NCBI GenBank assembly: GCA_032156805.1
Contig: JALDXQ010000002.1
Coordinates: forward strand, 1-64,000
DNA length: 64,000 nt
Direction of reading: 5' to 3'
From: Gp6-AA40 sp032156805
Lineage (GTDB): Bacteria > Acidobacteriota > Vicinamibacteria > Vicinamibacterales > UBA2999
Part shown: one piece after another, positions 17,634 through 26,433 of the stretch
How the letters are laid out: every line of letters begins with the position of its first letter
Numbering within the stretch: position 1 is the stretch's first letter
Notes under the pieces: generated by a model
Databases searched by the model: none
What the model was told of the DNA's origin: nothing
Seen by the model: the letters and a program-made list of their open reading frames with translations, nothing else
Translations under genes and position numbers: made by a program

Positions 17634-19136
17634 TCAGTGCAGGCCGGGTCCTGCGTTTCGGGCCCGGCGAAGCTGCGAGTTCCGATAGCCGTAGAGCGCG
17701 TAGATCACCCCGCCGAGCAGGAGCCACAGTCCGAATCGCTCCCATGCGGTTCTGGGGAGGCCGAGCATCGTATAGAAACAGGCAAAGGCGCCCACCAGGC
17801 TGACGCCCCACACGAACGGAACGCGGAACGGTCTGGGACGATCGGGCTCAATGTATCTGAGCACCAGGACACCGATGCAGACGATCGCAAAGGCCGACAG
17901 CGTGCCGATGTTCGTGAGGTCGTAGATCTCGTTCTCGTCGGCCACGAGCGCGCCAAACGCCACGACAAGACCGGTGACCCACGTGGTGATGTGCGGCACG
18001 CGCCGCTTTTCGCTCACCTTCGCCGCCCACGCCGGAAGAAGCCCGTCGCGCGCCATCGCGAAGAAGATGCGTGGCTGGCCGTACTGGAACACCAGCAGCA
18101 CCGCCGTGATTGAAACCACCGCGCCAAAGGACACGATCCAGCCGGCAGTCTTGAGCCCGGCAACGTCCAGTGCTCTGGCTAGCGGGTCAGCCGCGCGAAG
18201 CTCCATGTACGGCACCAGGCCAGTCGCGACGACACCCACGATCACGTAGATCAGCGTGCAGATGGCAAGACCGCCAAGAATGCCGATGGGCAGGTTGCGC
18301 TGCGGATTCTTCGTTTCTTCTGCCGCCGTCGAGATCGCGTCGAAGCCGATGTACGCGAAGAAGACGATCGCCGCCCCCTGGTGAATCCCGCTCCAGCCGT
18401 TCGGCGCAAAGGGCACGTAGTTGGCGGTGTCGATGTTCATCGCCCCGACCGCCACGAACAATCCCAGCACCAGCAGCTTGACGACCACCATGATGTTGTT
18501 GGCGCGCGTGCTCTCCCTTACGCCAAGCAACAACACTCCTGTCACGGCCATGACGATGGCAAACGCGGGAAGATTGAGGAGAACAGGTACGCCACCCAAT
18601 CGCGGCGCGGTGTCGAGCAATGCGCGCACCGCTGGATCGGAACTCAGGGTGACAGCGCGGTAGCCGTGCGTGAGCCAGTCGGGGAACGTCACACCAAAGC
18701 CGCTCATGAACGACGTGAAGTAACCGCTCCACGCCACGGCCACAGCAATATTCCCGACGGCGTACTCGAGGATGAGATCCCAGCCAATCACCCAGGCAAT
18801 CAGTTCGCCGAGCGTCGCGTAGGAGTACGCATAGGCGCTTCCGGCCTGCGGGATCATGGCGGCCAGTTCCGCATAGCAGAGGGCGGCAAGCCCGCACACC
18901 ACACCCAACAGAACGAACGAGAGGATCAGTGCTGGCCCGGCCGCGGCGCGGATGACCGTTCCATCGGGGCGAATTTCACCCGCAGCGGCCGTGCCGATCG
19001 ACGAGAAGATGCCGGCCCCGATGACTGCACCGATCGCCAGCATGATGAGATCGCTGGCGCCCAGGGCGCGCTTGAGCGAGTGCGCGCCTTCAACAGGCTG
19101 CAGATCAGCAATGGGTTTGCGCGCGAAAAGACTCAT
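17634..19136 (-). CDS. APC-family amino acid permease
   Basis: A 500-residue integral membrane transporter with about 12-14 predicted helices. TM1 has the APC unwinding motif IGAVIGAGIFSSIG. ELAAMIPQAGSAYAYSYATLGE and the YIGFDAISTAAEETKNPQRNLP segment match cationic amino acid transporter-like permeases (YfnA/CAT group). The C-terminus is short. Substrate cannot be set from sequence. It lies 119 bp upstream of uvrA and follows the cytochrome gene across a repeat-filled gap. The 17515-17633 gap contains the direct repeat GCGGGTCCGAA twice. Confidence 0.9.
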   Translation of the reverse strand: MSLFARKPIADLQPVEGAHSLKRALGASDLIMLAIGAVIGAGIFSSIGTAAAGEIRPDGTVIRAAAGPALILSFVLLGVVCGLAALCYAELAAMIPQAGSAYAYSYATLGELIAWVIGWDLILEYAVGNIAVAVAWSGYFTSFMSGFGVTFPDWLTHGYRAVTLSSDPAVRALLDTAPRLGGVPVLLNLPAFAIVMAVTGVLLLGVRESTRANNIMVVVKLLVLGLFVAVGAMNIDTANYVPFAPNGWSGIHQGAAIVFFAYIGFDAISTAAEETKNPQRNLPIGILGGLAICTLIYVIVGVVATGLVPYMELRAADPLARALDVAGLKTAGWIVSFGAVVSITAVLLVFQYGQPRIFFAMARDGLLPAWAAKVSEKRRVPHITTWVTGLVVAFGALVADENEIYDLTNIGTLSAFAIVCIGVLVLRYIEPDRPRPFRVPFVWGVSLVGAFACFYTMLGLPRTAWERFGLWLLLGGVIYALYGYRNSQLRRARNAGPGLH

Positions 19137-19141
19137 GAGGA

Positions 19142-19243
19142 TTGGGAGTGCATACTATCAACTCCCATGTACGGGCTCTCGGCTCTAGGCCTTTCGGGGC
19201 TCGGAACGAGTCGTCCCGAACCCCGAGTCCTGAGTGAGCCGCG
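19142..19243. repeat. Inverted repeats, CTCTCGGCT family plus hairpin
   Basis: Two structures fill the gap between the cytochrome and permease genes. One is a hairpin TTGGGAGT / ACTCCCAT (19142-19168). The other is an imperfect inverted repeat (arms about 19173-19204 and 19213-19243), including TTTCGGGGCTCGG opposite CCGAACCCCGAG. The first arm (CTCTCGGCTCTAGGCCTTTCG) closely resembles the arm at 38-58 near topA, so this is a dispersed family. It may terminate or stabilise the cytochrome transcript. Confidence 0.65.
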
Positions 19244-19245
19244 GA

Positions 19246-20226
19246 CTACTGAGGCGGCAGCGAAGCCAGGTAAGCCGACAGATTGAGGATGTCTTCGTCG
19301 GTGAGCTTCGCCACCGGCATCTTCATGAGCGCAGCGTCGACTCCGTTCCGGCCGCCGTCCTTGAAGAGATGCAGCTGGCGGGCGAGGTAAATCGGGTGCA
19401 CGCCGGCGAGACGCGGGACGTTCCCGAGCCCCTTCATGCCGTCGCCGTGACAGACGTTGCACGCTACAGTCCTGCCGCCACCACCGGTCTCGGCCAGCGC
19501 CTTCCCTTTGGCGAGACTGCCGGGCGGCACGTAGGACACGAAGCCGGATCTCGGATCGCGCAGGCGCGCTTTCTCCTGGTCCTCGGGCACCGTGATGATG
19601 CGGTTGCCAACCGGCTCCATGCCTTTGTCCTTTGGATCGAGGAACCGCATGCGACCCTGACCGACGAATGTCTTCGGGACCATCGCCGCTTCGACGATTC
19701 TGACGAACTTCTGTCGCGGCAGCGAGGCGAACCACTCTCCCGCCTGCCGGGCTTCCTCATCAGAGACGTCCTTGGCGATCCCGTTCATCCGCGCGTAGTC
19801 CTTTCGCACGCCGGTCTTGAAGTCCTGCATCTGCTGAACGAGGTACGCGGCCGTGTACCCCGTGAGATCGGCAGACTCCGGATGCCCCAGACCCGACATC
19901 AGATGGCACGACCCACAGGCCAGTGCCGCCCCGTGACCCTTCACGACAATCGAGGGTGCGGGCTTGTGCGCCTCCGGGAACCAGTCCGGAGGATTCATCA
20001 GGTCGTCGATCTCCTTGGGCGTGTACTTCTTTGTGCTTCCCTCGACCGATTTCGGCTCTGGGCTTTCCGGCGGCAGTGATCCGGCCTGCACCGGAAATGC
20101 CCATTGCGGCTCCCGCCCCGCCGGCGAGGGGAGCGCGCTCGATTGGACTGACTGCTGCTGCGATTGAAGACCGACTGAGGTTGCAGCCACCACGGCAATC
20201 ACAAGCAGGGATAGACGTGTCTTCAT
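19246..20226 (-). CDS. Di-heme cytochrome c
   Basis: A 326-residue periplasmic protein with a signal peptide (MKTRLSLLVIAVVAATSVG). It has two heme c attachment sites, CGSCH near residue 105 and CNVCH near residue 255. Each is followed by a typical class I fold segment with a methionine ligand candidate (HLMSGLG and later LMKMP). ARMNGIAKDVSDEEARQAGEWFASL and LTDEDILNLSAYLASL are the C-terminal helices of the two cytochrome domains, so it resembles cytochrome c4 or c553-type electron carriers. It could take electrons from the quinoproteins encoded elsewhere in the window, which is inference. Confidence 0.9.
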   Translation of the reverse strand: MKTRLSLLVIAVVAATSVGLQSQQQSVQSSALPSPAGREPQWAFPVQAGSLPPESPEPKSVEGSTKKYTPKEIDDLMNPPDWFPEAHKPAPSIVVKGHGAALACGSCHLMSGLGHPESADLTGYTAAYLVQQMQDFKTGVRKDYARMNGIAKDVSDEEARQAGEWFASLPRQKFVRIVEAAMVPKTFVGQGRMRFLDPKDKGMEPVGNRIITVPEDQEKARLRDPRSGFVSYVPPGSLAKGKALAETGGGGRTVACNVCHGDGMKGLGNVPRLAGVHPIYLARQLHLFKDGGRNGVDAALMKMPVAKLTDEDILNLSAYLASLPPQ

Positions 20227-20297
20227 CGCGTTTTCCTCCGCGCCGAGTCTAATCGCGTCCTCACGTCCGGCTCAAGATCAAACCTCGGCGCCCACGC

Positions 20298-20690
20298 TCA
20301 GATGTAACGCATCCACCCGCGCGGGTTGCCAGCCTTCAGGCCAGCATACCAGCGGCAGGCGACGTACAACAGGGCCACGTCGACCGCGAACACGAGGTAG
20401 AGCAGCAAACAGACTCCACTGCTGAGGCGCAGGGATAAACACATAAGGCGCTGTCGCAAAGCGTTCTGCGCCGAATGCGCGGTCTCGGAGGTACCAGACG
20501 ACCAGAGCTGTCGCGTGGATCAGGGGGATCTGAAGAAGGCAAAAAAACAGCGGCACCCGCCCGCAGATGACGAGCGCGTCTCTCAACGGTCTCCACAGCC
20601 GCTCCGCCCATGGCAGCAGCGCGATCGATGGGCCAAGAGTCATCAACAGGAAGAGCAACGACGCCGGGCACACCCGGGACAGGCGATGCC
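20298..20690 (-). pseudogene. Decayed remnant of a DUF1624/HGSNAT-like membrane acyltransferase
   Basis: On the minus strand, about 20690-20430 reads SRVCPASLLFLLMTLGPSIALL, then CGRVPLFFCLLQIPLIHA. This matches the C-terminal membrane region of DUF1624 (heparan-alpha-glucosaminide N-acetyltransferase-like) proteins, whose usual form is PASLxFLLMTLGP and GRVPLFFYLLHIPLIH. Near 20430 the frame shifts. A second frame then continues the same family as LLLYLVFAVDVALLYVACRW and stops at 20298 after RGWMRYI. The first ~250 residues of the family are missing. So the gene is truncated at its 5' end and frameshifted. Confidence 0.75.
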
Positions 20691-20762
20691 TGTCGATCTG
20701 TGCGGTTCTCGTTCGACGATTCCATAGGGGCGAGATTGTCGAGGAGCCTCGAGGGAGCGGGT

Positions 20763-23213
20763 ATGATCGAAGGCCTCGTGTCGGAGAAGCCAGTCGAAAA
20801 CGTCACGCGGGGACGACTGCGCGCCTTCTATCAGTGGATCACGGGAGTTCCCTCATCGTCGAATCCCTCTGACAGCGGCGCCGTCACAGCCCCGCACGAG
20901 ACGGCAGTGCCCGGGCGTATCGGACATTACGCCATCACGCGCAAGCTCGGCGCCGGCGCGATGGGTGTGGTGTACGCGGCTCGAGACGAGCGCCTCGAGC
21001 GTACGGTCGCGCTCAAGACGATGTCGTCGCTCGCCAGTGATGAGACCGCCCGGAAGCGTTTCTGGCGCGAAGCGCGGGCGGCGGCGAGCGTCAATCATCC
21101 CAACGTCTGCCAGATCTACGAGATCGGAGAGGACCGGGGCGAGCTCTTCATCGCGATGGAGCTGCTCGAAGGAGAATCTCTCGCCGAACAGTTGAAGCAG
21201 GGCGCGATGAGTGTGTCGCAGGCCGTTCCGCTCGGTCTCGAGATGCTCGCCGCACTGTCAGCCCTGCACTCCCGCGGCATCGTCCATCGTGACCTCAAGC
21301 CGTCGAACGTCTTTCTCACTCCGCATGGAGTGAAGCTGCTCGACTTCGGCCTGGCGCGGCCGGAGCCTGATCTGACGATCAGCCCCGATGCCGCGCTCAC
21401 GCAAGCCGGGTACGTGATGGGCACGCCACGTTACATGTCTCCAGAACAGATCATGGGCGAGCCGGTCGATGCCCGCGGTGATCTGTTCGCGGCAGGCGCG
21501 ATCCTGTTCGAGATGCTGGCGGGCCGTCCCGCCTTCAGCGGGCGCACGGTCGGTGAGGTATTGCACGCAACGCTCTCCGAACAACCTCCCGCGTTGACGG
21601 GGTCCGCCGGCATCGCTGCCGTCGATCGCGTGATCCGCCGTGCCCTCGCCAAACGCCCCGCCGAAAGACACCTGACCGCGGACACGATGGCCGAGGAGCT
21701 CCGCGGCGTTCACGGGATCGACAGCGACGGCACGCGTGCACTCGCCCAGACATTGACTCGCATCGTCGTCCTGCCCTTCCGTGTCCTGCGTCCGGACGCC
21801 GAGACCGACTTCCTCGCTTTCAGCCTGCCTGATGCCATCGCGACCTCGTTGTCAGGCACCGGCTCGCTGATCGTTCGTTCGAGTGCAACTGCCGCTCGCT
21901 TTCCGGCCGACGCCCCGGATCTCAAGGTGCTGGCGGCCGAAGCAGACGTCGACCGAGTTGTCATGGGCACGCTGCTGCGGTCGGGCGACCAGTTGCGGGC
22001 CACGGCGCAACTCGTCGAAGCGCCAAGTGGAACCTTGATCACGTCGCAGACCGTGCAGGCATCGCTCGGCGATTTGTTCCGGCTGCAGGATGACATCGCG
22101 CGACGCGTGGTCGAATCGCTGTCGATGCCGCTCACCGGGATGGTGCCATCGACCGCGGCGCCACCGAATGCGCGCGCCTACGAGCTCTACCTGCGAGGGA
22201 ACGAGCTGGCGCGCACCTACGACGGGCTCGCGCGGGCACGCGACTTCTATCAGCAGTCGCTCGACCTCGATACACAGTTCGCCCCGGCATGGGCGCACAT
22301 CGGACGCTGTCACCGCGTGATCGGCAAGTACGTCACGCCGTCGCCGGGTAGCGAAGAACGCGCCGAGTCCGCATTCCGCCGGGCGCTCGAGCTCAACCCG
22401 CACCTGTCGGTGGCGCACAAGTTCTACGCACACCTCGAAGCCGACATCGGACATGCACCGCAGGCACTCGTCCGGCTGCTGAACGAGGCCAGCCGGCATG
22501 GCAACGATCCGGAGTTGTTTGCGGGGCTCGTGCACGCGTGCCGCTACTGCGGACTCTTTGACGAGTCGATCGCGGCGCACGTCGAGGCGCGGCGGCTGGA
22601 TCCGAACGTGCCGACGAGCATCGAGCAGACATGGCTTATGGCAGGCGATGTGGAGGCGCTGCTCTCGTTCGAACCGCCCGCGCTTGTCGCGGGCGCTGAC
22701 GAAGGCATTCGTGTCATTGCGCTCGGGCTCGCCGGGCGTCGTGACGAGGCGAAGCGCTCGCTGCTGCGCATGCGGCGCGCCCATATCCCGGCGTTCCAGT
22801 CGTGGACGGAGTTCCTGATGGCCTGGCTCGAGGGCCGCACGGCAGACATGATTGGCCGGATATCGGCCTTCGATGGGTTGAAGGTTCGCGATGACCCCGA
22901 AGCAATTTTCCAGGAGGGACGCTTCCTCTGCGACGTCGGCGAGCATCGCAAGGGACTCGAGTATCTCAATCGCGCAGTGAACAAGGGGTACTCCGTCCTG
23001 TCGACGCTGCAGCACAGCCGCGAGTTCGATGCGATTCGAAGCGACACGGCGTTTCAAACGCTGCTGGCAGACGCGGCAGCGCGCCGTGACAGCGCGATGG
23101 AAGCGTTCCGCGAAGCCGGTGGCCATCGTCTTCTCGGGTCTGGACGAGCCACCCGTGATCTGGACACGGGAGAGTGGTCCTCCGGATCCGGGCCCCCGAG
23201 TGTCCGATCATGA
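20763..23213 (+). CDS. Serine/threonine protein kinase with TolB-like and TPR region
   Basis: An 816-residue cytoplasmic kinase. The kinase domain runs from about residue 55 to 320, with the glycine loop KLGAGAMGVVY, K85 (VALK), the catalytic HRDLKPSN (D177) and DFGLA (D194). TPRYMSPEQI closes the activation segment. A region of about 120 residues resembles TolB/FlgO-like N-terminal folds (IVVLPFRVLRPDAETDFLAF). TPR-like helices follow to the C-terminus (AYELYLRGNELARTYDG). There is no transmembrane segment. ATG 20763 is chosen because GAGGGAG lies about 6 nt upstream and the preceding open codons look non-coding. The stop overlaps the next gene (ATGA). Confidence 0.9.
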   Translation: MIEGLVSEKPVENVTRGRLRAFYQWITGVPSSSNPSDSGAVTAPHETAVPGRIGHYAITRKLGAGAMGVVYAARDERLERTVALKTMSSLASDETARKRFWREARAAASVNHPNVCQIYEIGEDRGELFIAMELLEGESLAEQLKQGAMSVSQAVPLGLEMLAALSALHSRGIVHRDLKPSNVFLTPHGVKLLDFGLARPEPDLTISPDAALTQAGYVMGTPRYMSPEQIMGEPVDARGDLFAAGAILFEMLAGRPAFSGRTVGEVLHATLSEQPPALTGSAGIAAVDRVIRRALAKRPAERHLTADTMAEELRGVHGIDSDGTRALAQTLTRIVVLPFRVLRPDAETDFLAFSLPDAIATSLSGTGSLIVRSSATAARFPADAPDLKVLAAEADVDRVVMGTLLRSGDQLRATAQLVEAPSGTLITSQTVQASLGDLFRLQDDIARRVVESLSMPLTGMVPSTAAPPNARAYELYLRGNELARTYDGLARARDFYQQSLDLDTQFAPAWAHIGRCHRVIGKYVTPSPGSEERAESAFRRALELNPHLSVAHKFYAHLEADIGHAPQALVRLLNEASRHGNDPELFAGLVHACRYCGLFDESIAAHVEARRLDPNVPTSIEQTWLMAGDVEALLSFEPPALVAGADEGIRVIALGLAGRRDEAKRSLLRMRRAHIPAFQSWTEFLMAWLEGRTADMIGRISAFDGLKVRDDPEAIFQEGRFLCDVGEHRKGLEYLNRAVNKGYSVLSTLQHSREFDAIRSDTAFQTLLADAAARRDSAMEAFREAGGHRLLGSGRATRDLDTGEWSSGSGPPSVRS

Positions 23214-23671
23214 AGACGATGTCGCGGGCGCGGGACAAGGCGGAGATCGTCCGCCGCCTGAAGACCGTGCGACCGGACTGTGCTCGTCGATGGGGGAAGA
23301 TGTCGGCCCACCAGATGGTGTGCCACCTCAGCGACACGTTCCGCATGGTGACACGCCAGAAGCAGCCGAGCCCCGCAACTGGGTTCATCCAGTCGACGGT
23401 CATCAAGTGGATCGCCCTCTACGCTCCGCTGCCGTTGCCGCGGGGAGTTCAGACGCGGCCCGAGTTGGATCAGGAAATGGGTGGCACGAAGCCGGGCGAC
23501 TTCGCAGCGGATCTCGCGGAGCTCGAGGCGCTCCTGGAGACGATCACGACGCGGGCCAGTGGCGGCTACCACTGGCCGGCGCATCCGATCTTCGGGAGGA
23601 TGTCAGAAGCCGCGTGGATGCGGTGGGCGTACCTCCACGTGGATCATCATCTCCGACAATTCGGTCTCTGA
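23210..23671 (+). CDS. DUF1569 / DinB-like protein
   Basis: A 153-residue four-helix-bundle protein of the DUF1569 branch of the DinB superfamily. The family block RRWGKMSAHQMVCHLSDTF has the histidines that usually bind a divalent metal. A C-terminal HVDHHLRQF supplies further histidines. DinB-like proteins include thiol transferases, so enzymatic activity is possible but unknown. The start ATG overlaps the kinase stop, implying coupled translation. It ends 3 bp from the convergent OmpA gene. Confidence 0.85.
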   Translation: MKTMSRARDKAEIVRRLKTVRPDCARRWGKMSAHQMVCHLSDTFRMVTRQKQPSPATGFIQSTVIKWIALYAPLPLPRGVQTRPELDQEMGGTKPGDFAADLAELEALLETITTRASGGYHWPAHPIFGRMSEAAWMRWAYLHVDHHLRQFGL

Positions 23672-23674
23672 CGT

Positions 23675-25165
23675 CTATTTGTCGATGACGAACTCGGCGC
23701 GACGATTCAGGGCGCGCCCTTCCTCCTTCGAGTTGTCGTACTTCGGGCTCTCCTCTCCCTTGCTCAGCGTGGAGAGCGTCGTCGTGGAAATGCCGCGGCT
23801 CTCGAGGTACTGGCGAACCCTCTGCGCGCGGCGCTCGCCGAGCGTCAGGTTGTATTCAGACGTTCCCTCGAAGCTCGCGTGACCCTCGATGCGCACGCGA
23901 GTGCCGGGGTTCTGCTTGAGTCCGTCCACCATGCGGTCGAGAACCGCGATGGCATCCGGGCGCAGCGCGTCCATGTCGAAGTCGAAGTGCACTTCTTCGA
24001 GAGTCAGCGCTTTCGCCACCGCGGGTGCAGGTTCAGGCTTCGGAGCTGCCGCCGCCGCAGGAGGAGGAGGCGGCGGTGCGGCGGGCTTCGCGGGCGGGGC
24101 GGGCGCTGGCGCCGCAGGAGCCGGCGGTGCAGGCGCGGCCTCGGCAATGCGGGGCGGCGCTGGCGGCACGTACATCCGGACACCGTTGTGGAATCCAATT
24201 CGGAACTGCATACCCCACGCGCGTCCGCTGTCGCTATCGCCTGGGATCTCGCTTTCATCCAGTCCGAATTGATACGTCACACCCGCGCCGAGCGACACAC
24301 CGCTCCGGTGCTGCCACGTCAGACCGAGCGCTGTGGTCACGCCGGTGTCCACATCCGAAAGGACCGGGGAAAGCGATCCATCGGTTCCGGTCACGAGGCC
24401 CGGTGCACTGATGACCGCTTCGTTGGCTGCCAGTTCGCCGAACACTTCGGTCGTGAGCCGCAGGTTCGACCGCGCGCCGAATGCGGCACCGAGTCCCCAG
24501 CGAAAACCGTCCGAGAGGCTTATGCCCGACGGATCACCACGCCACGCGTAGCCACCAAAGCCGCTCACCTCGACACGCTGACTGATCTCCTTGCTGACGA
24601 CCGCGTCAACAAAGTAGTCCCACTCGCCTGTTCCCGCGCCCGACTCTTGATCGGCCGTCGGCAGCTTCACGGTGCCGCGCAGGGCCATCGCGAACGGTTG
24701 TTGTCGATGCTCGGTGAGCACGTTGAATTTGCCACCCAGGAACAGGTCGCCCAGGTCGTTGCCCGTCCACGTCTCGTTGACGAACGGGCGGTCGTTGATC
24801 AGTCCGCCTTCTTCGACGCTGCCCGGCGTGAAGAGCGGTCGCAGGTCGCGGTCGATGCGGGTCACGACACGCAAAGCCCCGAAGATCTCAGTCCGTGGGC
24901 CAGCGCCAACGGATGCGGTCAAAGGCCAATCTGAAACGTCAGAGAAGCCCTGCTTGAAGTCGAACTCAGTACGATAGAGGCTCAACGACCACCCGCCGGA
25001 CCTGACGGTTTCGGCCGTGGGAATGAACCACAGCCCCGTGTCTCCCCAGTAGGAAGCAGTCGCCGGACGCTCGGTTCGAGTCCCTGAGTCTGAGTCTCCC
25101 TGCGCCCACGCAGGGACGGCTGCCAGTGTGGACGACAGCACCATCATCATTATCAGGCGTCTCAT
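23675..25165 (-). CDS. OmpA-family outer membrane protein
   Basis: A 496-residue protein with a signal peptide (MRRLIMMMVLSSTLAAVPAWA). A beta-rich N-terminal part of about 320 residues is likely an outer-membrane barrel. A Pro/Ala linker follows at about residues 325-375 (runs such as PPPPPPAAAAAPKPEPAP). The C-terminal OmpA/MotB peptidoglycan-binding domain includes VHFDFDMDALRPDAIAVLDR and IEGHASFEGTSEYNLTLGER, and ends NRRAEFVIDK. It anchors the outer membrane to peptidoglycan. AGGAG lies about 6 nt before the start, and a structured leader is described separately. Confidence 0.92.
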   Translation of the reverse strand: MRRLIMMMVLSSTLAAVPAWAQGDSDSGTRTERPATASYWGDTGLWFIPTAETVRSGGWSLSLYRTEFDFKQGFSDVSDWPLTASVGAGPRTEIFGALRVVTRIDRDLRPLFTPGSVEEGGLINDRPFVNETWTGNDLGDLFLGGKFNVLTEHRQQPFAMALRGTVKLPTADQESGAGTGEWDYFVDAVVSKEISQRVEVSGFGGYAWRGDPSGISLSDGFRWGLGAAFGARSNLRLTTEVFGELAANEAVISAPGLVTGTDGSLSPVLSDVDTGVTTALGLTWQHRSGVSLGAGVTYQFGLDESEIPGDSDSGRAWGMQFRIGFHNGVRMYVPPAPPRIAEAAPAPPAPAAPAPAPPAKPAAPPPPPPAAAAAPKPEPAPAVAKALTLEEVHFDFDMDALRPDAIAVLDRMVDGLKQNPGTRVRIEGHASFEGTSEYNLTLGERRAQRVRQYLESRGISTTTLSTLSKGEESPKYDNSKEEGRALNRRAEFVIDK

Positions 25166-25228
25166 GTGTCTCTCCTGAGAAGTAGCTCCTTGGTCTCACG
25201 ATGAAGCGAGTGATCGATGAGACTGCAA

Positions 25229-25275
25229 AGGCCGGTGCCGGTTCGACGACACAGGCTCATCTGAAAAACCGGCCT
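25229..25275 (-). promoter_or_regulatory. OmpA leader with competing stems
   Basis: AACCGGCCT (25267-25275) can pair with either AGGCCGGT (25229-25236) or GCCGGTT (25237-25243), giving two mutually exclusive hairpins 60-110 bp upstream of the OmpA start. No known riboswitch class is recognised. The rest of the 247-bp gap holds nothing else clear. Confidence 0.3.
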
Positions 25276-25412
25276 GAATTGCGGGCATTTTGGGAGGATA
25301 GACACCTGGCCGACCCGCGATGAGAGTCGACTTGCCACGTCTGGCCGTGGGCGGGGCCACCGAACTGGCGACGCGGCGATGTGAACGGGTCGAGGGGGCG
25401 GGACGACCTCGT

Positions 25413-26360
25413 TCAGCGCAGTGCGTTGAGCCGCGCGATCACTTTCTGCACGTAGTCGCGGGTCTCGCCGTACAGCGCCACCTGTCCCCGCGCGTAGCGC
25501 TGCGCGTATCCGGGTCCGCCGTTGTAGGCCACGAGAGCGAGTTCGAGCCCGCCGAACATCTTGAGCAACTGGGAGAAGTAGCGGACGCCACCCTCGATAT
25601 TCTGCTCAGGCACGAACGGATCGACTCCAAGCTCGCGCGCCGTCATCGGCATCAGCTGCATCAAGCCAATGGCGCCCTTCCGTGAAAGCGCGAGCGGATT
25701 GAATGCGGACTCGGTCTGGATGATCGCGCGAACCACCACCGCTTCCACCTGGTGAAGAGCGGCGTACTTCTCGATGAGGGCATCGAAGGCCGTCGGCATG
25801 ACGCTGCGTCGCACGGGTGGCCTCGTCACCGCAGTTCGAAGGGCGACGACGCGCTTGTACTGGCCATCGAGGTAGTTGGCTGCCATGTCCCTCGATCGAC
25901 CAAGGGCCAGCATCTGCCGTGCAGTGTCGAGCGCCTGCTGGCTGATGCGCCCGCCGACGACATCGGCGGTTTCGCGGGCGGAGTACCCAAGTGCCAAAAG
26001 CTGATAGGCCGCCTCGTCGCGCATGGCGACACCGGGCATCGCACTCACGCGCGGACCGCCTCCGCTCACCACTGCCTGAGTGATCTCGGCGAGCTCGAAC
26101 GGACCCACGCGCGTGTCGCCGATCACGGCCTGCGCGACCAACGAGACGTCAGCCCAGGCGGCCACCCTCTCCCCCTCGGTCATGGTCGACGTTGTGCGGA
26201 TCAGTGACGTGACCACGCGACGAATGGCCGCCAGGTCGAGCAGACGAACGTCCACCCGACCCGGCGTGGCCGGGCGAGCGACACTGGGCGCTCCGACAGA
26301 AGCTGCCGGGGCCGACGGTGTCGTGAGAATCAGCAGGAAAATCGCTGCAGACGAGACCAT
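25413..26360 (-). CDS. Lytic transglycosylase (SLT family)
   Basis: Cleaves the MurNAc-GlcNAc bond of peptidoglycan. A 315-residue exported protein with a signal peptide (MVSSAAIFLLILTTPSAPA). Residues about 40-175 form a helical region of unknown type. The SLT domain begins near residue 190, with catalytic E217 in IIQTESAFNPLALS, followed by GLMQLMPMTA and VAYNGGPG. These are the lysozyme-like family blocks. It lies 73 bp downstream of the RodZ-like HTH gene on the same strand, so a cell-wall theme is plausible. Confidence 0.92.
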   Translation of the reverse strand: MVSSAAIFLLILTTPSAPAASVGAPSVARPATPGRVDVRLLDLAAIRRVVTSLIRTTSTMTEGERVAAWADVSLVAQAVIGDTRVGPFELAEITQAVVSGGGPRVSAMPGVAMRDEAAYQLLALGYSARETADVVGGRISQQALDTARQMLALGRSRDMAANYLDGQYKRVVALRTAVTRPPVRRSVMPTAFDALIEKYAALHQVEAVVVRAIIQTESAFNPLALSRKGAIGLMQLMPMTARELGVDPFVPEQNIEGGVRYFSQLLKMFGGLELALVAYNGGPGYAQRYARGQVALYGETRDYVQKVIARLNALR

Positions 26361-26433
26361 CGCGATTCCGTGAATCGGTAATCGCGCCTGGTTGCTGCAA
26401 CCAGGAGACCAGGAACCAGGGACCGTTCTATGC

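Noticed and set aside
21852..23126. A 424-codon open frame opposite the kinase C-terminal region
   Set aside because: It has no domain and lies inside the kinase gene's TPR region.
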